The notes: generated from the sequence alone by a model not told the origin. DNA of 64,000 nucleotides from Gemmatimonadota bacterium (GCA_021299375.1 JAJTGR010000002.1:1-64000), one strand, 5' to 3'. Shown: positions 45,899-55,517, counted from the first letter of the stretch. Made by a program: numbers and translations.

Positions 45899-47107
45899 TC
45901 AGGCCGCGAACACGCCCCGCAGCTGCTCCACGGCCCACGCCAGGTCTTCTTCGGACGCCACAAGCGGCGGCGACAGGCGGATGACCGTGCCGTGCGTCTC
46001 CTTGCACAGCACCCCATGCGCCTGCAGCGCCTCGCAGTAGGGGCGTGCCGCCTCGTGCAGCTCGATGGCGCACATGAGCCCGCGGCCTCGCACCGCCTTG
46101 ATGGCCGGGTGGCGCAGCGTTTCCAGTTGCCGCAGCAGCCACGCCCCGAGCGCCGCCGATCGCTCCACCAGCCGCTCGTCGTCGATCACGGCGAGCGCCT
46201 CCCGCGCCACCGCGCACCCCAGTGGATTGCCGCCGTAGGTGCTGCCATGCGACCCCGGCTCGAACACACCCAGCACCTCCCGGCGCGACACCACCGCCGA
46301 CACGGGATAGAAGCCGCCCGACAGGGCCTTGCCAAGCACATACATGTCCGGGACCACGTCGTCGTGATCGCAGGCGAACATCCGCCCCGTGCGGCCGAGG
46401 CCCGTCTGGATTTCGTCGGCGATGAGCAGCACGTCGTGCGCGCGGCACAGCGCGGCAAGCTCCCGCAGGAATCCGTCGGGCGGGATGATGACCCCCGCTT
46501 CGCACTGGATGGGTTCCACGAGCACGGCGCAGGTGTGCGGCGTGATCGCGGCCTGCACGGCGTCAAGGTCCCCGAATGGGACGAGGACGAACCCGGGCGC
46601 GAACGGCCCGAAGTCGGCCCGGTAGGTGGGTTCGCTGGAGAACCCCACCAGCGTCGTGGTGCGCCCGTGGAAGTTGTTGGTGAAGGCGATGATCGTGGCC
46701 TGATCGTGCGGAATGCCCTTGGTCCGATAGCCCCAGCGCCGCGCCGCCTTGATGGCGGTCTCCACGGCCTCGGCACCGGTGTTCATGGGCAGCACCATGT
46801 CCATGCCGCAGCGCTGCGCGAGGTCTTTGCAGAAGGCGCCGAGCTGATCGTTGCGAAAGGCGCGCGAGGTGAGCGTCACCCGCGCCGCTTGTTCCGTCAG
46901 GGCGCGCAGCAGGCGCGGATGGCCATGCCCCTGGTTCACCGCCGAGTATGCACTCAGGCAGTCGAGATAGCACCGCCCCTCCACGTCGGTCACCCACGCG
47001 CCGTGTGCCTCGGCCACCACCAGGTCGAGCGGACGATAGTTGTGGGCGCCCCAGGCGTCTTCGCGGGCGATATACGACTGCGTCGGGGAGGCGAGCGTGG
47101 TGGTCAT
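45899..47107 (-). CDS. rocD: Ornithine-oxo-acid aminotransferase
   Basis: 402 residues, a class-III PLP enzyme moving the delta-amino group of ornithine to 2-oxoglutarate, giving glutamate semialdehyde. OAT motifs are H-N-Y-x-P-L-D-L-V near residue 22, N-T-G-A-E-A-V-E-T-A, N-N-F-H-G-R-T, L-I-A-D-E-I-Q-T-G-L-G-R-T-G, the PLP lysine in V-L-G-K-A-L-S-G-G and G-S-H-G-S-T-Y-G-G-N-P-L. All catalytic residues are present, unlike the decayed class-III gene at 8328. It lies 22 bases after arginase on the same strand, forming an arginine-to-glutamate pathway. Confidence 0.94.
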   Translation of the reverse strand: MTTTLASPTQSYIAREDAWGAHNYRPLDLVVAEAHGAWVTDVEGRCYLDCLSAYSAVNQGHGHPRLLRALTEQAARVTLTSRAFRNDQLGAFCKDLAQRCGMDMVLPMNTGAEAVETAIKAARRWGYRTKGIPHDQATIIAFTNNFHGRTTTLVGFSSEPTYRADFGPFAPGFVLVPFGDLDAVQAAITPHTCAVLVEPIQCEAGVIIPPDGFLRELAALCRAHDVLLIADEIQTGLGRTGRMFACDHDDVVPDMYVLGKALSGGFYPVSAVVSRREVLGVFEPGSHGSTYGGNPLGCAVAREALAVIDDERLVERSAALGAWLLRQLETLRHPAIKAVRGRGLMCAIELHEAARPYCEALQAHGVLCKETHGTVIRLSPPLVASEEDLAWAVEQLRGVFAA

Positions 47108-47129
47108 GGGAGGCTCCCGTGTGAGGCGA

Positions 47130-48053
47130 TCAGAGGATGCGACGCCCGAAGGCGCTCGCCATCAGGTCGGCCGCCAGCTCGGCGGTCGCGTTCCGGTGGT
47201 CGAGAATCGGATTGATCTCGACGAGGTCCAGCGCGAGCAGCGCCCCGGTGTCATGGATGATCTCCATGGCCAGGTGGGCCTCACGCACCGTGGCGCCCCC
47301 GCGCACCGGCGTGCCAACGCCCGGCGCCTCGGCCGGGTCGATCCAGTCCGCGTCGCAGGAGACATGCAGTCCCCCGGTGCCCGCCGTGGCGATGGCGACG
47401 GCATCGTCCATCACCGCGCGCAGGCCGCGCTCGTCGATGTCGCGCATGGTGAAGGCGCGAATACCCAACGCGCGGATGGCCACCTTCTCGGCGTCGTCGA
47501 GATCGCGCAGGCCGACATACACCAGCTGCTCGGGACGTACCGCCGGCGTCACCGACGCCAGGCCGGCAAGCCGGGGATCGCCCAGGCCAAGCAGATGCGC
47601 CACTGGCATGCCGTGCACGTTGCCACTGAGGCTGGTGGCTGGCGTGTTGAGGTCGGCGTGGGCGTCGAGCCAGAGCACCCCCACTCGCTCGCCGCGTTCG
47701 GCGAGGGCGGTCGCGGTACCGGCCACAGAGCCGGCGGCCAGCGAATGGTCGCCGCCGAGTACCAGGGGGCAGACCCCGCGCCGAACCGCATCGGCCGTGC
47801 GCTGGGCAATATCGCGGCACACCGTCGTGATGGCAGCCAGAAGCGCCGTCGCGTCCGTTCCCAGCCGGGCGCGGTCGGGCACTTCGACGTTGCCGGTGTC
47901 GTGGACGATCAGGCCGAGCGCCTCGAGGTGTGTCACAAGATGGGAAAGCCGCATGGCCGACGGGCCCATGTCGACGCCGCGGCGGCTGGCGCCCAGATCG
48001 ATGGGGACGCCGATCAGTTCGACCGTGGCCGGCGTCTCGCGCGGCAAGGACAT
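47130..48053 (-). CDS. rocF: Arginase
   Basis: 307 residues. It hydrolyses arginine to ornithine and urea using a di-manganese centre. Ligand motifs are G-G-D-H-S-L-A, W-L-D-A-H-A-D-L-N-T, G-N-V-H-G-M-P and S-C-D-A-D-W-I-D-P, where classical arginases have S-x-D-V-D; the V-to-A change between the two aspartates is conservative. L-V-E-I-N-P closes the site. ATG 48053 is preferred over ATG 48062 because family members begin with V-E-L-I-G-V-P soon after. It is the first gene of a rocF-rocD operon and is divergent from the SusCD operon. Confidence 0.93.
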   Translation of the reverse strand: MSLPRETPATVELIGVPIDLGASRRGVDMGPSAMRLSHLVTHLEALGLIVHDTGNVEVPDRARLGTDATALLAAITTVCRDIAQRTADAVRRGVCPLVLGGDHSLAAGSVAGTATALAERGERVGVLWLDAHADLNTPATSLSGNVHGMPVAHLLGLGDPRLAGLASVTPAVRPEQLVYVGLRDLDDAEKVAIRALGIRAFTMRDIDERGLRAVMDDAVAIATAGTGGLHVSCDADWIDPAEAPGVGTPVRGGATVREAHLAMEIIHDTGALLALDLVEINPILDHRNATAELAADLMASAFGRRIL

Positions 48054-48232
48054 GGGAGGCATGCCCCTACGATGCGCCGGGAGGGATGGCAGCAACAAGC
48101 GGAAAAACCTGTCAAAAAGATTGAAAAGACTATCAGTTCGGCACCCTTAACTAACGAAATGGCAATCGCACGCCGAACGGTCATCGCATTCCAGAGTGCG
48201 TTACTCGTCATTGTGTCAATGCGCTGCGCAGT

Positions 48233-48261
48233 TTGACAGCCCTTCTGGCGCGGGCTAAGGT
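48233..48261 (+). promoter_or_regulatory. Probable promoter of the SusC operon
   Basis: A perfect -35 TTGACA (48233-48238), a 17-base spacer and -10 TAAGGT (48256-48261), in a relatively AT-rich divergent intergenic region. Transcription would start near 48267, about 32 bases before the ATG, and the leader lacks a Shine-Dalgarno. A second TTGACA reads on the minus strand at 48115-48110 and may serve arginase, but its -10 is weak. Confidence 0.6.
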
Positions 48262-48298
48262 AGGCCATCGCAGTCCCACCACCACCCGGCCCCTCCGC

Positions 48299-51200
48299 AT
48301 GATGCCCAACCGAATACTCACGGTGCTGCTCGGCACCTTCCTCTGGGCGGCGCCAGCCGTGGCCCAGGAGAAGATCGTGACCGGCAAGGTCACCCGTGAC
48401 GCCACCGTCCCCCTCTCCGGGGTCTCGGTGATCGTCAAGGGAACCAGCCAGAGCACCCAGACCAACCTCAACGGCGACTATTCCATCCGCGTGACCGTCG
48501 GCCAGGTGCTGCAGTTCCGGCTGATCGGCTACCTGCCGCAGGAGCGCACCGTCGGCGCGGCGAACACCATCAGTGTGGTCCTCGAGAAGTCGCCCACCAG
48601 CCTCGACGCGATGGTGGTGACCGCGCTCGGGCAGACCACCGCCAGGCGCAGTCTCGGCAGCGCCCAACAGACGGTGTCCGGCCCAGTGATCGCGCAGACG
48701 GGGCGTGAGAACTTCATCAACGCCCTCGCCGGCCGCGTGGCCGGTGTCGATGTGACCAGTTCCTCGGGCGTGCCCGGCTCGTCGTCGAGCATCACCATTC
48801 GCGGCGTCAGCTCGATCAGCGGCAGCAACCAGCCGCTCATGATCGTCGACGGTCTGCCGCTCGACAACAAGACGCTCAACACCGGCGTACTGGCCTCCGA
48901 CGCGCCCGGGTCGGCCACGGCCTTCAGCAACCGCGGTGTGGACTTCACCAACCGCGCTGCCGACATCAACCCCGAGGACATCGAGAGCCTCGTGGTGCTG
49001 AAGGGGCCCGAGGCCGCGGCTCTTTACGGTATCGATGCCGCGAACGGCGCCATTGTCATCACCACCAAGCGCGGGCAGGCCGGCACGGGCGGCTTCGAGT
49101 ACAGCAACTGGGTGCGCATGGACAACACCCGTTCGCAGCCGGAAATCCAGCGCGTCTATGGCCCCACGTCGCAGACTGGCGAAACGCTGGGCTCCTTCCA
49201 GTACTTCGGTGCACCGTATGCGCCGGGCACACAGTTCTACAACAACGTCAACGACTTCTTCCGCACGGCGGTCTCGCAGCAGCACACGCTGACTTTCAGC
49301 GGTGCGACGACCGACAACAAGGTCAGCTACCGCATCTCCGGCAACCTGAACCGGAATCTGGGCGTCGTGCCCAACTCCGACCTGACCCGCATTACGCTCA
49401 CCGGTCGGTCGATTGCGCAGGTCAACAAGTACGTGAACGCCGACCTGTCGGTGATCTACTCCCAGTCGGCCAACAACCAGCCGGAAAAGGGCAACAACGG
49501 CCCGCTGCTCGGCCTGCTGCTCTGGCCGCAGACGGATCAGGCCAGTGACTTCCTGTCACCGGCGGGCACCCGCCGCCGCATCACCGCACTGGCGCAGAAC
49601 TCCGAAACGGACAACCCGTACTTCAGCATCGAACGCAACAACATCGAGTCGCGCAATACGCGCATCTTCCCGAACCTCGGCATCACCATCACGCCATTCT
49701 CGTTCGGGTATTTCAAGACCAACGTTGGTGTCGACAATTACACCAACAGCAACATCATCCTGCGGCACCCCGAGAGCGCGGTCGGCTTCACGAACAACGG
49801 CATCCTCGACAACGCCGTCGACGTGACGCGCAACATCAATACGCAGACGCTGTTCAACTTCAACCGATACAACCTTGGCCGGAACTTCACGATCTCCGGA
49901 CTCGTGGGGCACGCGCTCTCCGACTCCAAGTCGACCGTGAACGCCGAGAGCGGCCGCAACTTTCTCGACCCCAACTTCGCGTCGATCAACAACACCGACG
50001 TCGCCACGCGCTTCGCCCGTACCACCATTGCCCAGCGTCGCCTGGTGAGCGCCTTCGGCCAGGCCCAGCTCGGGTATCGGGACTACCTGTACGTCACGGT
50101 CACCGGCCGCAACGACTGGACCTCCACCATCCCCATCGAGCGCAACTCCTTCTTCTACCCCTCCATCCAGAGCAGCTTCATCCTGTCCGAAGCGGTGCCG
50201 GCGATCGGCAAGCTCATGACGGCCAAGCTGCGGGCGTCGTACGCCGAGGTGGGCAAGGATGCGCGGCCGTATGCGTTCCGGCCGTCGCTGGAGTCCAAGA
50301 CCACCACCGGCGGCGGGTACGGCTACGGCTTCACGGGGCCCAACCTCGGCCTCAAGCCGGAGTTCGCCACGTCGTATGAGGGTGGCTTCGACCTCAGCTT
50401 CGCTGACGGTCGCGTCAACCTCGACGCGACGTATTATCGCAAGGAGACGGAAGACCAGATCGTCAACGACATCCGCGGCAGCTACGGTACCGGCTTCATC
50501 CTCTTCAACCTGAACGGCGCCAAGACGCGCAACACGGGCGTCGAGGTGGTGGCGAGCGCATTCCCGGTGCGCAAGCAGAACTTCTCCTGGGAGGTCATCG
50601 CCAACTACGAGCAGGCGAAGGCCCGCGTGATTGCGCTGCCGAATGCGTTGCCGGAGTCGTACGTGTCGGACACGTGGCTGTACGGCAACATCCGCAACGG
50701 GGTGGCGCCGGGCCTGTCGACCCGCTCGATGACGGGCACCTTCTACCTGCGCAATGCGCAGGGGCGACTGATCATCGATCCCACCACGGGGCTGCCGGTG
50801 CGCAACACGGCCTTCGTGGACGCGGGCTACGACCGCCAGCCGCTGTGGACGATGGGCGTGACAAACAACTTCACCTACAAGCGGGCCACGCTCACCATGC
50901 TGTGGGACTTCCGCCGCGGTGGGGATGTGTTCAACGCCACGCAGCACTTCCTCACCACGCGCGGGCTCACCATGCAGACGCTCGATCGGGAAACGCCGCG
51001 GGTCATCCCCGGTGTGCTCCGTGACGGCCGGCAGGACACCGCCACGCCGACCGAGAACACGATCGTCGTCATCCCGCAGGTGCAGCCGGGTTTCTACACC
51101 GGCATGAGCGAGGAGCTGTTCATCGAGAAGAACATCAACTGGGTGCGCCTGCGCGACGTCACGCTGCGCGTATCGCTCCCCGGCCAGTACCTGCAGGCGC

Positions 51201-51379
51201 GTCGGGCGAGCGCCTTCTTCCGCGGCACCGACCTGCTGCTCTTCACGAACTACTCCGGCCTCGACCCGATCGTGAACGGCAACACCGCCGCCGTCGGCGG
51301 CTCGGGGGCCGTGGGTATCGACTTCGGCAACTTCCCGATGCCGCGCGGTTATTCGTTCGGCATCACGCTGGGGTACTGA
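48299..51379 (+). CDS. SusC/RagA-family TonB-linked outer-membrane protein
   Basis: 1026 residues. The signal peptide (N-R-I-L-T-V-L-L-G-T-F-L-W-A, cleavage near A-V-A-Q) is followed by a carboxypeptidase-regulatory-like domain (V-T-G-K-V-T-R ... G-V-S-V-I-V-K-G-T), a plug domain with the SusC hallmark G-R-V-A-G-V-D-V-T and V-L-K-G-P-E-A-A-A-L-Y-G, and a 22-strand-type barrel ending G-Y-S-F-G-I-T-L-G-Y. It imports oligomeric substrates using TonB energy together with the SusD lipoprotein encoded next. The substrate is unknown; no glycosidase lies nearby, and a peptide substrate would suit the region. The ATG at 48299 is immediately followed by a second ATG. Confidence 0.93.
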   Translation: MMPNRILTVLLGTFLWAAPAVAQEKIVTGKVTRDATVPLSGVSVIVKGTSQSTQTNLNGDYSIRVTVGQVLQFRLIGYLPQERTVGAANTISVVLEKSPTSLDAMVVTALGQTTARRSLGSAQQTVSGPVIAQTGRENFINALAGRVAGVDVTSSSGVPGSSSSITIRGVSSISGSNQPLMIVDGLPLDNKTLNTGVLASDAPGSATAFSNRGVDFTNRAADINPEDIESLVVLKGPEAAALYGIDAANGAIVITTKRGQAGTGGFEYSNWVRMDNTRSQPEIQRVYGPTSQTGETLGSFQYFGAPYAPGTQFYNNVNDFFRTAVSQQHTLTFSGATTDNKVSYRISGNLNRNLGVVPNSDLTRITLTGRSIAQVNKYVNADLSVIYSQSANNQPEKGNNGPLLGLLLWPQTDQASDFLSPAGTRRRITALAQNSETDNPYFSIERNNIESRNTRIFPNLGITITPFSFGYFKTNVGVDNYTNSNIILRHPESAVGFTNNGILDNAVDVTRNINTQTLFNFNRYNLGRNFTISGLVGHALSDSKSTVNAESGRNFLDPNFASINNTDVATRFARTTIAQRRLVSAFGQAQLGYRDYLYVTVTGRNDWTSTIPIERNSFFYPSIQSSFILSEAVPAIGKLMTAKLRASYAEVGKDARPYAFRPSLESKTTTGGGYGYGFTGPNLGLKPEFATSYEGGFDLSFADGRVNLDATYYRKETEDQIVNDIRGSYGTGFILFNLNGAKTRNTGVEVVASAFPVRKQNFSWEVIANYEQAKARVIALPNALPESYVSDTWLYGNIRNGVAPGLSTRSMTGTFYLRNAQGRLIIDPTTGLPVRNTAFVDAGYDRQPLWTMGVTNNFTYKRATLTMLWDFRRGGDVFNATQHFLTTRGLTMQTLDRETPRVIPGVLRDGRQDTATPTENTIVVIPQVQPGFYTGMSEELFIEKNINWVRLRDVTLRVSLPGQYLQARRASAFFRGTDLLLFTNYSGLDPIVNGNTAAVGGSGAVGIDFGNFPMPRGYSFGITLGY

Positions 51380-51381
51380 TC

Positions 51382-53016
51382 ATGCGCCGACTCCTTCACC
51401 AGACGTCGTCCGCGACGCGCCCAACCATGCCCCGCCCGACCATGAAGATCCTCCGTGGCGCTCTTGCCGTGGGCGCGCTCACGCTCGCGGCGGGCTGCCA
51501 GAACTTCCTCGACGTCAACGAGAACCCGAACGCCCCGCAGACGGTCTCGCCGAACCTGTACCTGCCCGGCATCCTGCACTGGATGGCCACGTCGGAGCAG
51601 TTCGACGGCCGGTTCATCGGGCGCTACACGCAGAACTGGACGCTCCCGTCGGGGAGTGCCACACCGTCCACCTGGGACCGCATGGGCTACGACCCCACGA
51701 GCGACAACGGTGGCCAGCTCTGGCGCGACGTGTACTGGAGCATCGGCCAGAACCTCGTCGACATGATGACCAAGGCCGAGGCAGAGCAGCGCTGGGACCT
51801 GCTCGGGATCGGCTATGCGGTGAAGGCGTGGGGGTGGCTCAAGGTCACCGACGTGCACGGGGAACTGATCATCAAACAGGCCTTCGACCAGACCCGCTTC
51901 ACGTTCGACTACGACTCGCAGGAGTTTGCCTACACGGAAATCCTCCGCCTGCTCGACGAATCCATCAAGAACTTGTCGCGGACCGACGGGGCGGTGAGTG
52001 CGGCCTATCTGGCGCGCTACGACCGCGTGTACAGCGGTGACCGGACCAGGTGGCTCAAGTTCGCCTATGGCCTCAAGGCCATGACGCTCAACCACTTCTC
52101 CAACAAGTCGTCGTACAAGCCACAGGACGTCATCGCCGCGGTGGACCTCTCGTTCACCAGCAACGCCGACGACGCGCTGCTGCCGTACTCGGCCACCAGC
52201 GCCGACAATGCCGACGGCAATTTCTGGGGCCCGCGTCGCGGCAACATCAACGGCTACCGGCAGACGAACTTCGTGCTGAACCTGATGAATGGCACGGTGT
52301 TCGGGGGCGCGGTGGACCCGCGGCTCAGTCGCATGCTCTCGCCGTCGCCCGATGGGCAGTACCGGGCGTGGGATCCGAATTCGGGGATCAACGGTGCACC
52401 GGCGGCGCAGCTGCCGCAGAACTTCTTCGGCTACGTGGGCACGGCCGGCGCGGGCTTGCCCTCGCGCTATCTGTTCGCCGACAAGAGCCGGTTCCCGATC
52501 ATGACGTACGCCCAGCTGCAATTCATCAAGGCGGAGGCCGCGTACCGGTCGGGGAACCGGGCGGTGGCGCTGGCGGCGTACACGAACGGTGTCTCGTCGC
52601 ACCTCGACTTCGTGAACGCGCGCAACCTCGATGACGCGCAGGCCGTCGCCCAGATCACGCCGGCAGAGCGAAACGCGTTTCTCGCCAACCCGGCCATCAT
52701 CCCGAATGCGTCGAACCTCACGCTGTCCCAGATCATGTCGCAGAAGTACATCGCCCAATGGGCGTGGGGTCATGTGGAGACGTGGATGGACATGCGGCGC
52801 TACAGCTACACCGGGCTCGATCCGGTCACCGGCACGCAGATCTACCCCGGGTTCTCCACGCCCGCGGTGCTCTTCCCGGACAACAACGGCAAGATCGCCC
52901 AGCGCATCCGCGCCCGTTTCAACTCGGAGTACGTCTGGAATCGGGCCGCCCTCGATGTCATTGGCGGGCTGGCGCTCGACTTCCACACCAAGCCGCTCTG
53001 GATCACTCAACCGTAA
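51382..53016 (+). CDS. SusD/RagB-family outer-membrane lipoprotein
   Basis: 544 residues. It carries a lipoprotein signal ending A-L-T-L-A-A-G-C-Q, then F-L-D-V-N-E-N-P-N-A-P, the typical start of SusD-like_2 proteins, and helical TPR-like repeats. It binds the substrate at the cell surface and caps the SusC channel. ATG 51382 starts two bases after the susC stop, but the signal peptide fits better with ATG 51442 (MKILRG) or 51427; the longer start leaves a 39-residue signal. The C-terminal part contains W-A-W-G-H-V-E-T-W-M-D-M-R-R-Y, as usual for the group. Confidence 0.9.
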   Translation: MRRLLHQTSSATRPTMPRPTMKILRGALAVGALTLAAGCQNFLDVNENPNAPQTVSPNLYLPGILHWMATSEQFDGRFIGRYTQNWTLPSGSATPSTWDRMGYDPTSDNGGQLWRDVYWSIGQNLVDMMTKAEAEQRWDLLGIGYAVKAWGWLKVTDVHGELIIKQAFDQTRFTFDYDSQEFAYTEILRLLDESIKNLSRTDGAVSAAYLARYDRVYSGDRTRWLKFAYGLKAMTLNHFSNKSSYKPQDVIAAVDLSFTSNADDALLPYSATSADNADGNFWGPRRGNINGYRQTNFVLNLMNGTVFGGAVDPRLSRMLSPSPDGQYRAWDPNSGINGAPAAQLPQNFFGYVGTAGAGLPSRYLFADKSRFPIMTYAQLQFIKAEAAYRSGNRAVALAAYTNGVSSHLDFVNARNLDDAQAVAQITPAERNAFLANPAIIPNASNLTLSQIMSQKYIAQWAWGHVETWMDMRRYSYTGLDPVTGTQIYPGFSTPAVLFPDNNGKIAQRIRARFNSEYVWNRAALDVIGGLALDFHTKPLWITQP

Positions 53017-53022
53017 TCAGCG

Positions 53023-53802
53023 ATGAAGCCCTTCCGATCCCTCGCGATCCTGCTCGGCGTCGTTGCCCTGACGGCCTGTGACAAGGACGCGGTCCAGATC
53101 AGTTCCATCACGGCGCCGGTCACTGGTGCCCGCGTGAAGTTCTTCAACTTCGGCATCAATGCGCCGCAGGTGAACTTCTACGCCAACAACACCAAGGTCA
53201 CGGCCATCTCCTCGACCACCACCACGGAATCGACGGTGGGCGTGGCCTACGGTGCCGCCGCGGCCGGCGGCTTCTACATGGCCATCCCACCGGGGTCGAC
53301 CACCTTCCAGGGGCGCATCTCGGCCACGGTGGACAAGGACCTGCCGGTCGCGAGCATCACCGGCGCCATCGAGGATGGCAAGTCGTACTCGGTGTACCTG
53401 AGCGGGTTCTACAACACCACCACCAAGCAGGTGGAAGGCTTCGTGGTGGAGGACCCGTTCGCGACCCCGTTCGACTACACCGCGGCGCTGGTGCGCTTCG
53501 TGAACGCCAGCCCCAACGCGACGCCGATGCAGCTCTCGGTGCTCAGCTCGACGGCCACCACGGAGACGACGATCGGGGCCGCCATCGCTTACCGGGCCGG
53601 CGGGGCGTTCGTCGCGGTACCCACCGGCTCGTACACGCTCAACCTGCGGGCGGCCGGTACCACGGCGCCAGCCGTGACACGCACGGGCGTCTCGTTCATT
53701 GCGGGGCGCGTGTACACCATCACGCTGCGTGGCGACATGACCCTCCCCTCCACCGGCACGGCCGTCAACCGGCCGTTCCTCGACAACACGCTCAACCGAT
53801 AA
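53023..53802 (+). CDS. DUF4397 lipoprotein
   Basis: 259 residues. The signal (L-A-I-L-L-G-V-V-A-L-T-A-C) has a lipobox. The mature protein consists of two beta-rich DUF4397-type repeats: V-K-F-F-N-F-G-I-N-A-P-Q-V-N-F-Y and V-R-F-V-N-A-S-P-N-A-T-P-M. It follows the SusD gene by six bases and is followed by a strong terminator, so it is the third gene of the SusCD operon. DUF4397 proteins commonly accompany SusCD pairs, but their task is unknown; a surface-exposed accessory role is plausible. Confidence 0.88.
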   Translation: MKPFRSLAILLGVVALTACDKDAVQISSITAPVTGARVKFFNFGINAPQVNFYANNTKVTAISSTTTTESTVGVAYGAAAAGGFYMAIPPGSTTFQGRISATVDKDLPVASITGAIEDGKSYSVYLSGFYNTTTKQVEGFVVEDPFATPFDYTAALVRFVNASPNATPMQLSVLSSTATTETTIGAAIAYRAGGAFVAVPTGSYTLNLRAAGTTAPAVTRTGVSFIAGRVYTITLRGDMTLPSTGTAVNRPFLDNTLNR

Positions 53803-53810
53803 GCTGGCTC

Positions 53811-53844
53811 ACACGACGCCCCGGCACCCGCCGGGGCGTCGTGT
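53811..53844 (+). terminator. Terminator of the SusCD operon
   Basis: Perfect 15-bp GC-rich stem (53811-53825 with 53830-53844) with the loop ACCC, eight bases after the DUF4397 stop. There is no U-run, but the stem is very stable. Confidence 0.8.
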
Positions 53845-53861
53845 CTCTCGCCTGATCCCGC

Positions 53862-54281
53862 ATGGACGCCCTCGACACCCGCCTCATCGGCCTGCTCCGC
53901 GAGAACGCCCGCGAGAGCGTGGCGTCGCTGGCCAAGCAGTTGCGCGTCTCCCGGGGCACCGTGCAGAACCGCATCGACAAGCTGCTGGCCACGCGGGTAC
54001 TGCTCGGCTTCACTGTCCGGACCACGCCGGAGGCGGCCTCGCACCGTGTCCGGGCCGTCACCATGATCCGCACCGAGGGCGACGCCGACGCCGTGCTGAA
54101 GGCGCTGCGCGGTTATCCCGAGGTGCGGGCGTTGCACACCACCAACGGCCGCTGGGATATCGTGGCCGAACTGGCCACCGATACGTTGCCGCAGTTTGAT
54201 GAGGTCCTGCGGCAGATCGGCAAGGTGCGCGGCGTGGCCAACAGCGAGACGAGCCTGCTGCTCTCCACGCACAAGCTGTAG
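53862..54281 (+). CDS. Lrp/AsnC-family transcriptional regulator
   Basis: 139 residues. The N-terminal winged helix-turn-helix (L-D-T-R-L-I-G-L-L-R-E-N-A-R, then L-A-K-Q-L-R-V-S-R-G-T-V-Q-N-R-I) precedes a RAM ligand domain (V-R-A-L-H-T-T-N-G-R-W-D-I-V-A-E). Members sense amino acids and control their metabolism. The gene lies 18 bases after the SusCD terminator and is therefore a separate unit; it may control the nearby arginase/OAT or SusCD genes, but this is inferred only from distance. Confidence 0.92.
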   Translation: MDALDTRLIGLLRENARESVASLAKQLRVSRGTVQNRIDKLLATRVLLGFTVRTTPEAASHRVRAVTMIRTEGDADAVLKALRGYPEVRALHTTNGRWDIVAELATDTLPQFDEVLRQIGKVRGVANSETSLLLSTHKL

Positions 54282-54300
54282 CCTGCACCCCAAAAAAGAC

Positions 54301-54335
54301 GAACGCCCCACTCGACTGGCTCGAGTGGGGCGTTC
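54301..54335 (-). terminator. Intrinsic terminator of the dienelactone hydrolase gene
   Basis: Perfect 15-bp stem (54301-54315 with 54321-54335) and a 5-base loop. On the minus strand a run of six T follows two bases later (plus-strand A-run 54292-54297), the classical intrinsic pattern for the minus-strand gene ending at 54363. It may also stop plus-strand transcription from the Lrp gene. Confidence 0.88.
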
Positions 54336-54362
54336 GTTCGTATGGAGGGGTGTATGGTCGCT

Positions 54363-55448
54363 CTACTTCACGCCCATCTGCTTGCGAAGAAACGCCAGCG
54401 TGCGCGGCCACCCGTCCTTGGTGGCCGCCAGGTTCGCCTCGGCCTCGGCCCGGGCCACCGCGGCCGCGCTGTCGGTGGCGGTCGGCCGCAGGTCGTTCTG
54501 CGCCCGCAGGAAGCCGTGAATGGCCCCGTCGTAGTTCACGCCGGTGTAGCGCTTGCCGAGGGCCTTCATGGTGGAGTCGAGCGCCGGCATGAGCGCCGCG
54601 ATGCGGGCGTCCTTCGAGCCGTTGAGCAGCATCACCGGCTGCGTGATCTTCGCCAGCGAGTCGGCATCGACCGTGGCCGGCACGGCCGCCGTCGTGGCCG
54701 TGGCCGGGGTGCCGGCCTTGGTATACGGCGCACCGTAGAACGCCACGCCGCCCGCGTACCCCTTCACGCCGCCGTTCACGGCGTGCCCCCACACCGTGGT
54801 GCCGCCCCAGCAATAGCCGATCACGGCGTACTTCTGCTGTGCGCTGGGCAGCATCATGCCGTAGTTGGCCGACGCGCTGATGATGCGGTTGCGTTCTGCG
54901 GTGCTGACACCGGCGATGAGGCGGCGCGCCGTGTCGGCCGGGAGTTCGACGCTGCTCGGACCGCCCCGCACCCGCGACAGGAAGTCGGGCGCGATGGCAA
55001 TGAAGCCATCGGCGGCAGCCTGGTCGGCCACGGCGCGCACCCAGGTGGAGAGCCCGAAGATCTCGTGCACCACGACCACCACCGGCGCCTTCTGGCTGGC
55101 ACTGTTGCTGAAGGGATAGACCACCCACGCCATCAGCGAATCGGCCGAACCGGGTTCGTAGGCGATCTTGACCCACTCGCCGTGTCGCGGACTGCTGCGA
55201 ACCCGCTCGGCCGCGCCGCTGTTGCTCGCCGGCAACGTGGGATGCTGCGGCGAGGAGATCGGCATGACCGCCGACGGTGCAGCCAGATCGGCGGCGCTCA
55301 TGTGCGCCATGTGCTCGTCGGCGGCCAGCGGTCCCGACACGGCCGACACGGAACGGGACGCCAGCACGGCAGGCGTTCCGGGGGTGGCGCGCTGCAGGGT
55401 GCAGGCGCCGGCGAATAGGAGAAGCAGCAGGCTCAGGCGGCGAGACAT
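54363..55448 (-). CDS. Dienelactone hydrolase family lipoprotein
   Basis: 361 residues. A lipoprotein signal (S-L-L-L-L-L-F-A-G-A-C) and a Ser/Ala/Pro-rich linker (to about residue 90) precede an alpha/beta-hydrolase of the dienelactone hydrolase type. Its Cys nucleophile is in V-I-G-Y-C-W-G-G, Asp in N-G-S-K-D-A-R and His in G-A-I-H-G-F; the V-V-H-E-I-F-G-L motif with the conserved Glu is also present. Export of such an enzyme is less usual than cytoplasmic location and argues for an extracytoplasmic ester or lactone substrate. ATG 55448 is the start of the signal peptide. Confidence 0.87.
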   Translation of the reverse strand: MSRRLSLLLLLFAGACTLQRATPGTPAVLASRSVSAVSGPLAADEHMAHMSAADLAAPSAVMPISSPQHPTLPASNSGAAERVRSSPRHGEWVKIAYEPGSADSLMAWVVYPFSNSASQKAPVVVVVHEIFGLSTWVRAVADQAAADGFIAIAPDFLSRVRGGPSSVELPADTARRLIAGVSTAERNRIISASANYGMMLPSAQQKYAVIGYCWGGTTVWGHAVNGGVKGYAGGVAFYGAPYTKAGTPATATTAAVPATVDADSLAKITQPVMLLNGSKDARIAALMPALDSTMKALGKRYTGVNYDGAIHGFLRAQNDLRPTATDSAAAVARAEAEANLAATKDGWPRTLAFLRKQMGVK

Positions 55449-55517
55449 GGGCGGGTCCTGGAGAAAGGAGGGCACCACCCGCGAAATGTAACCCGCCCGA
55501 GCCTGCCGCACGCGCGG

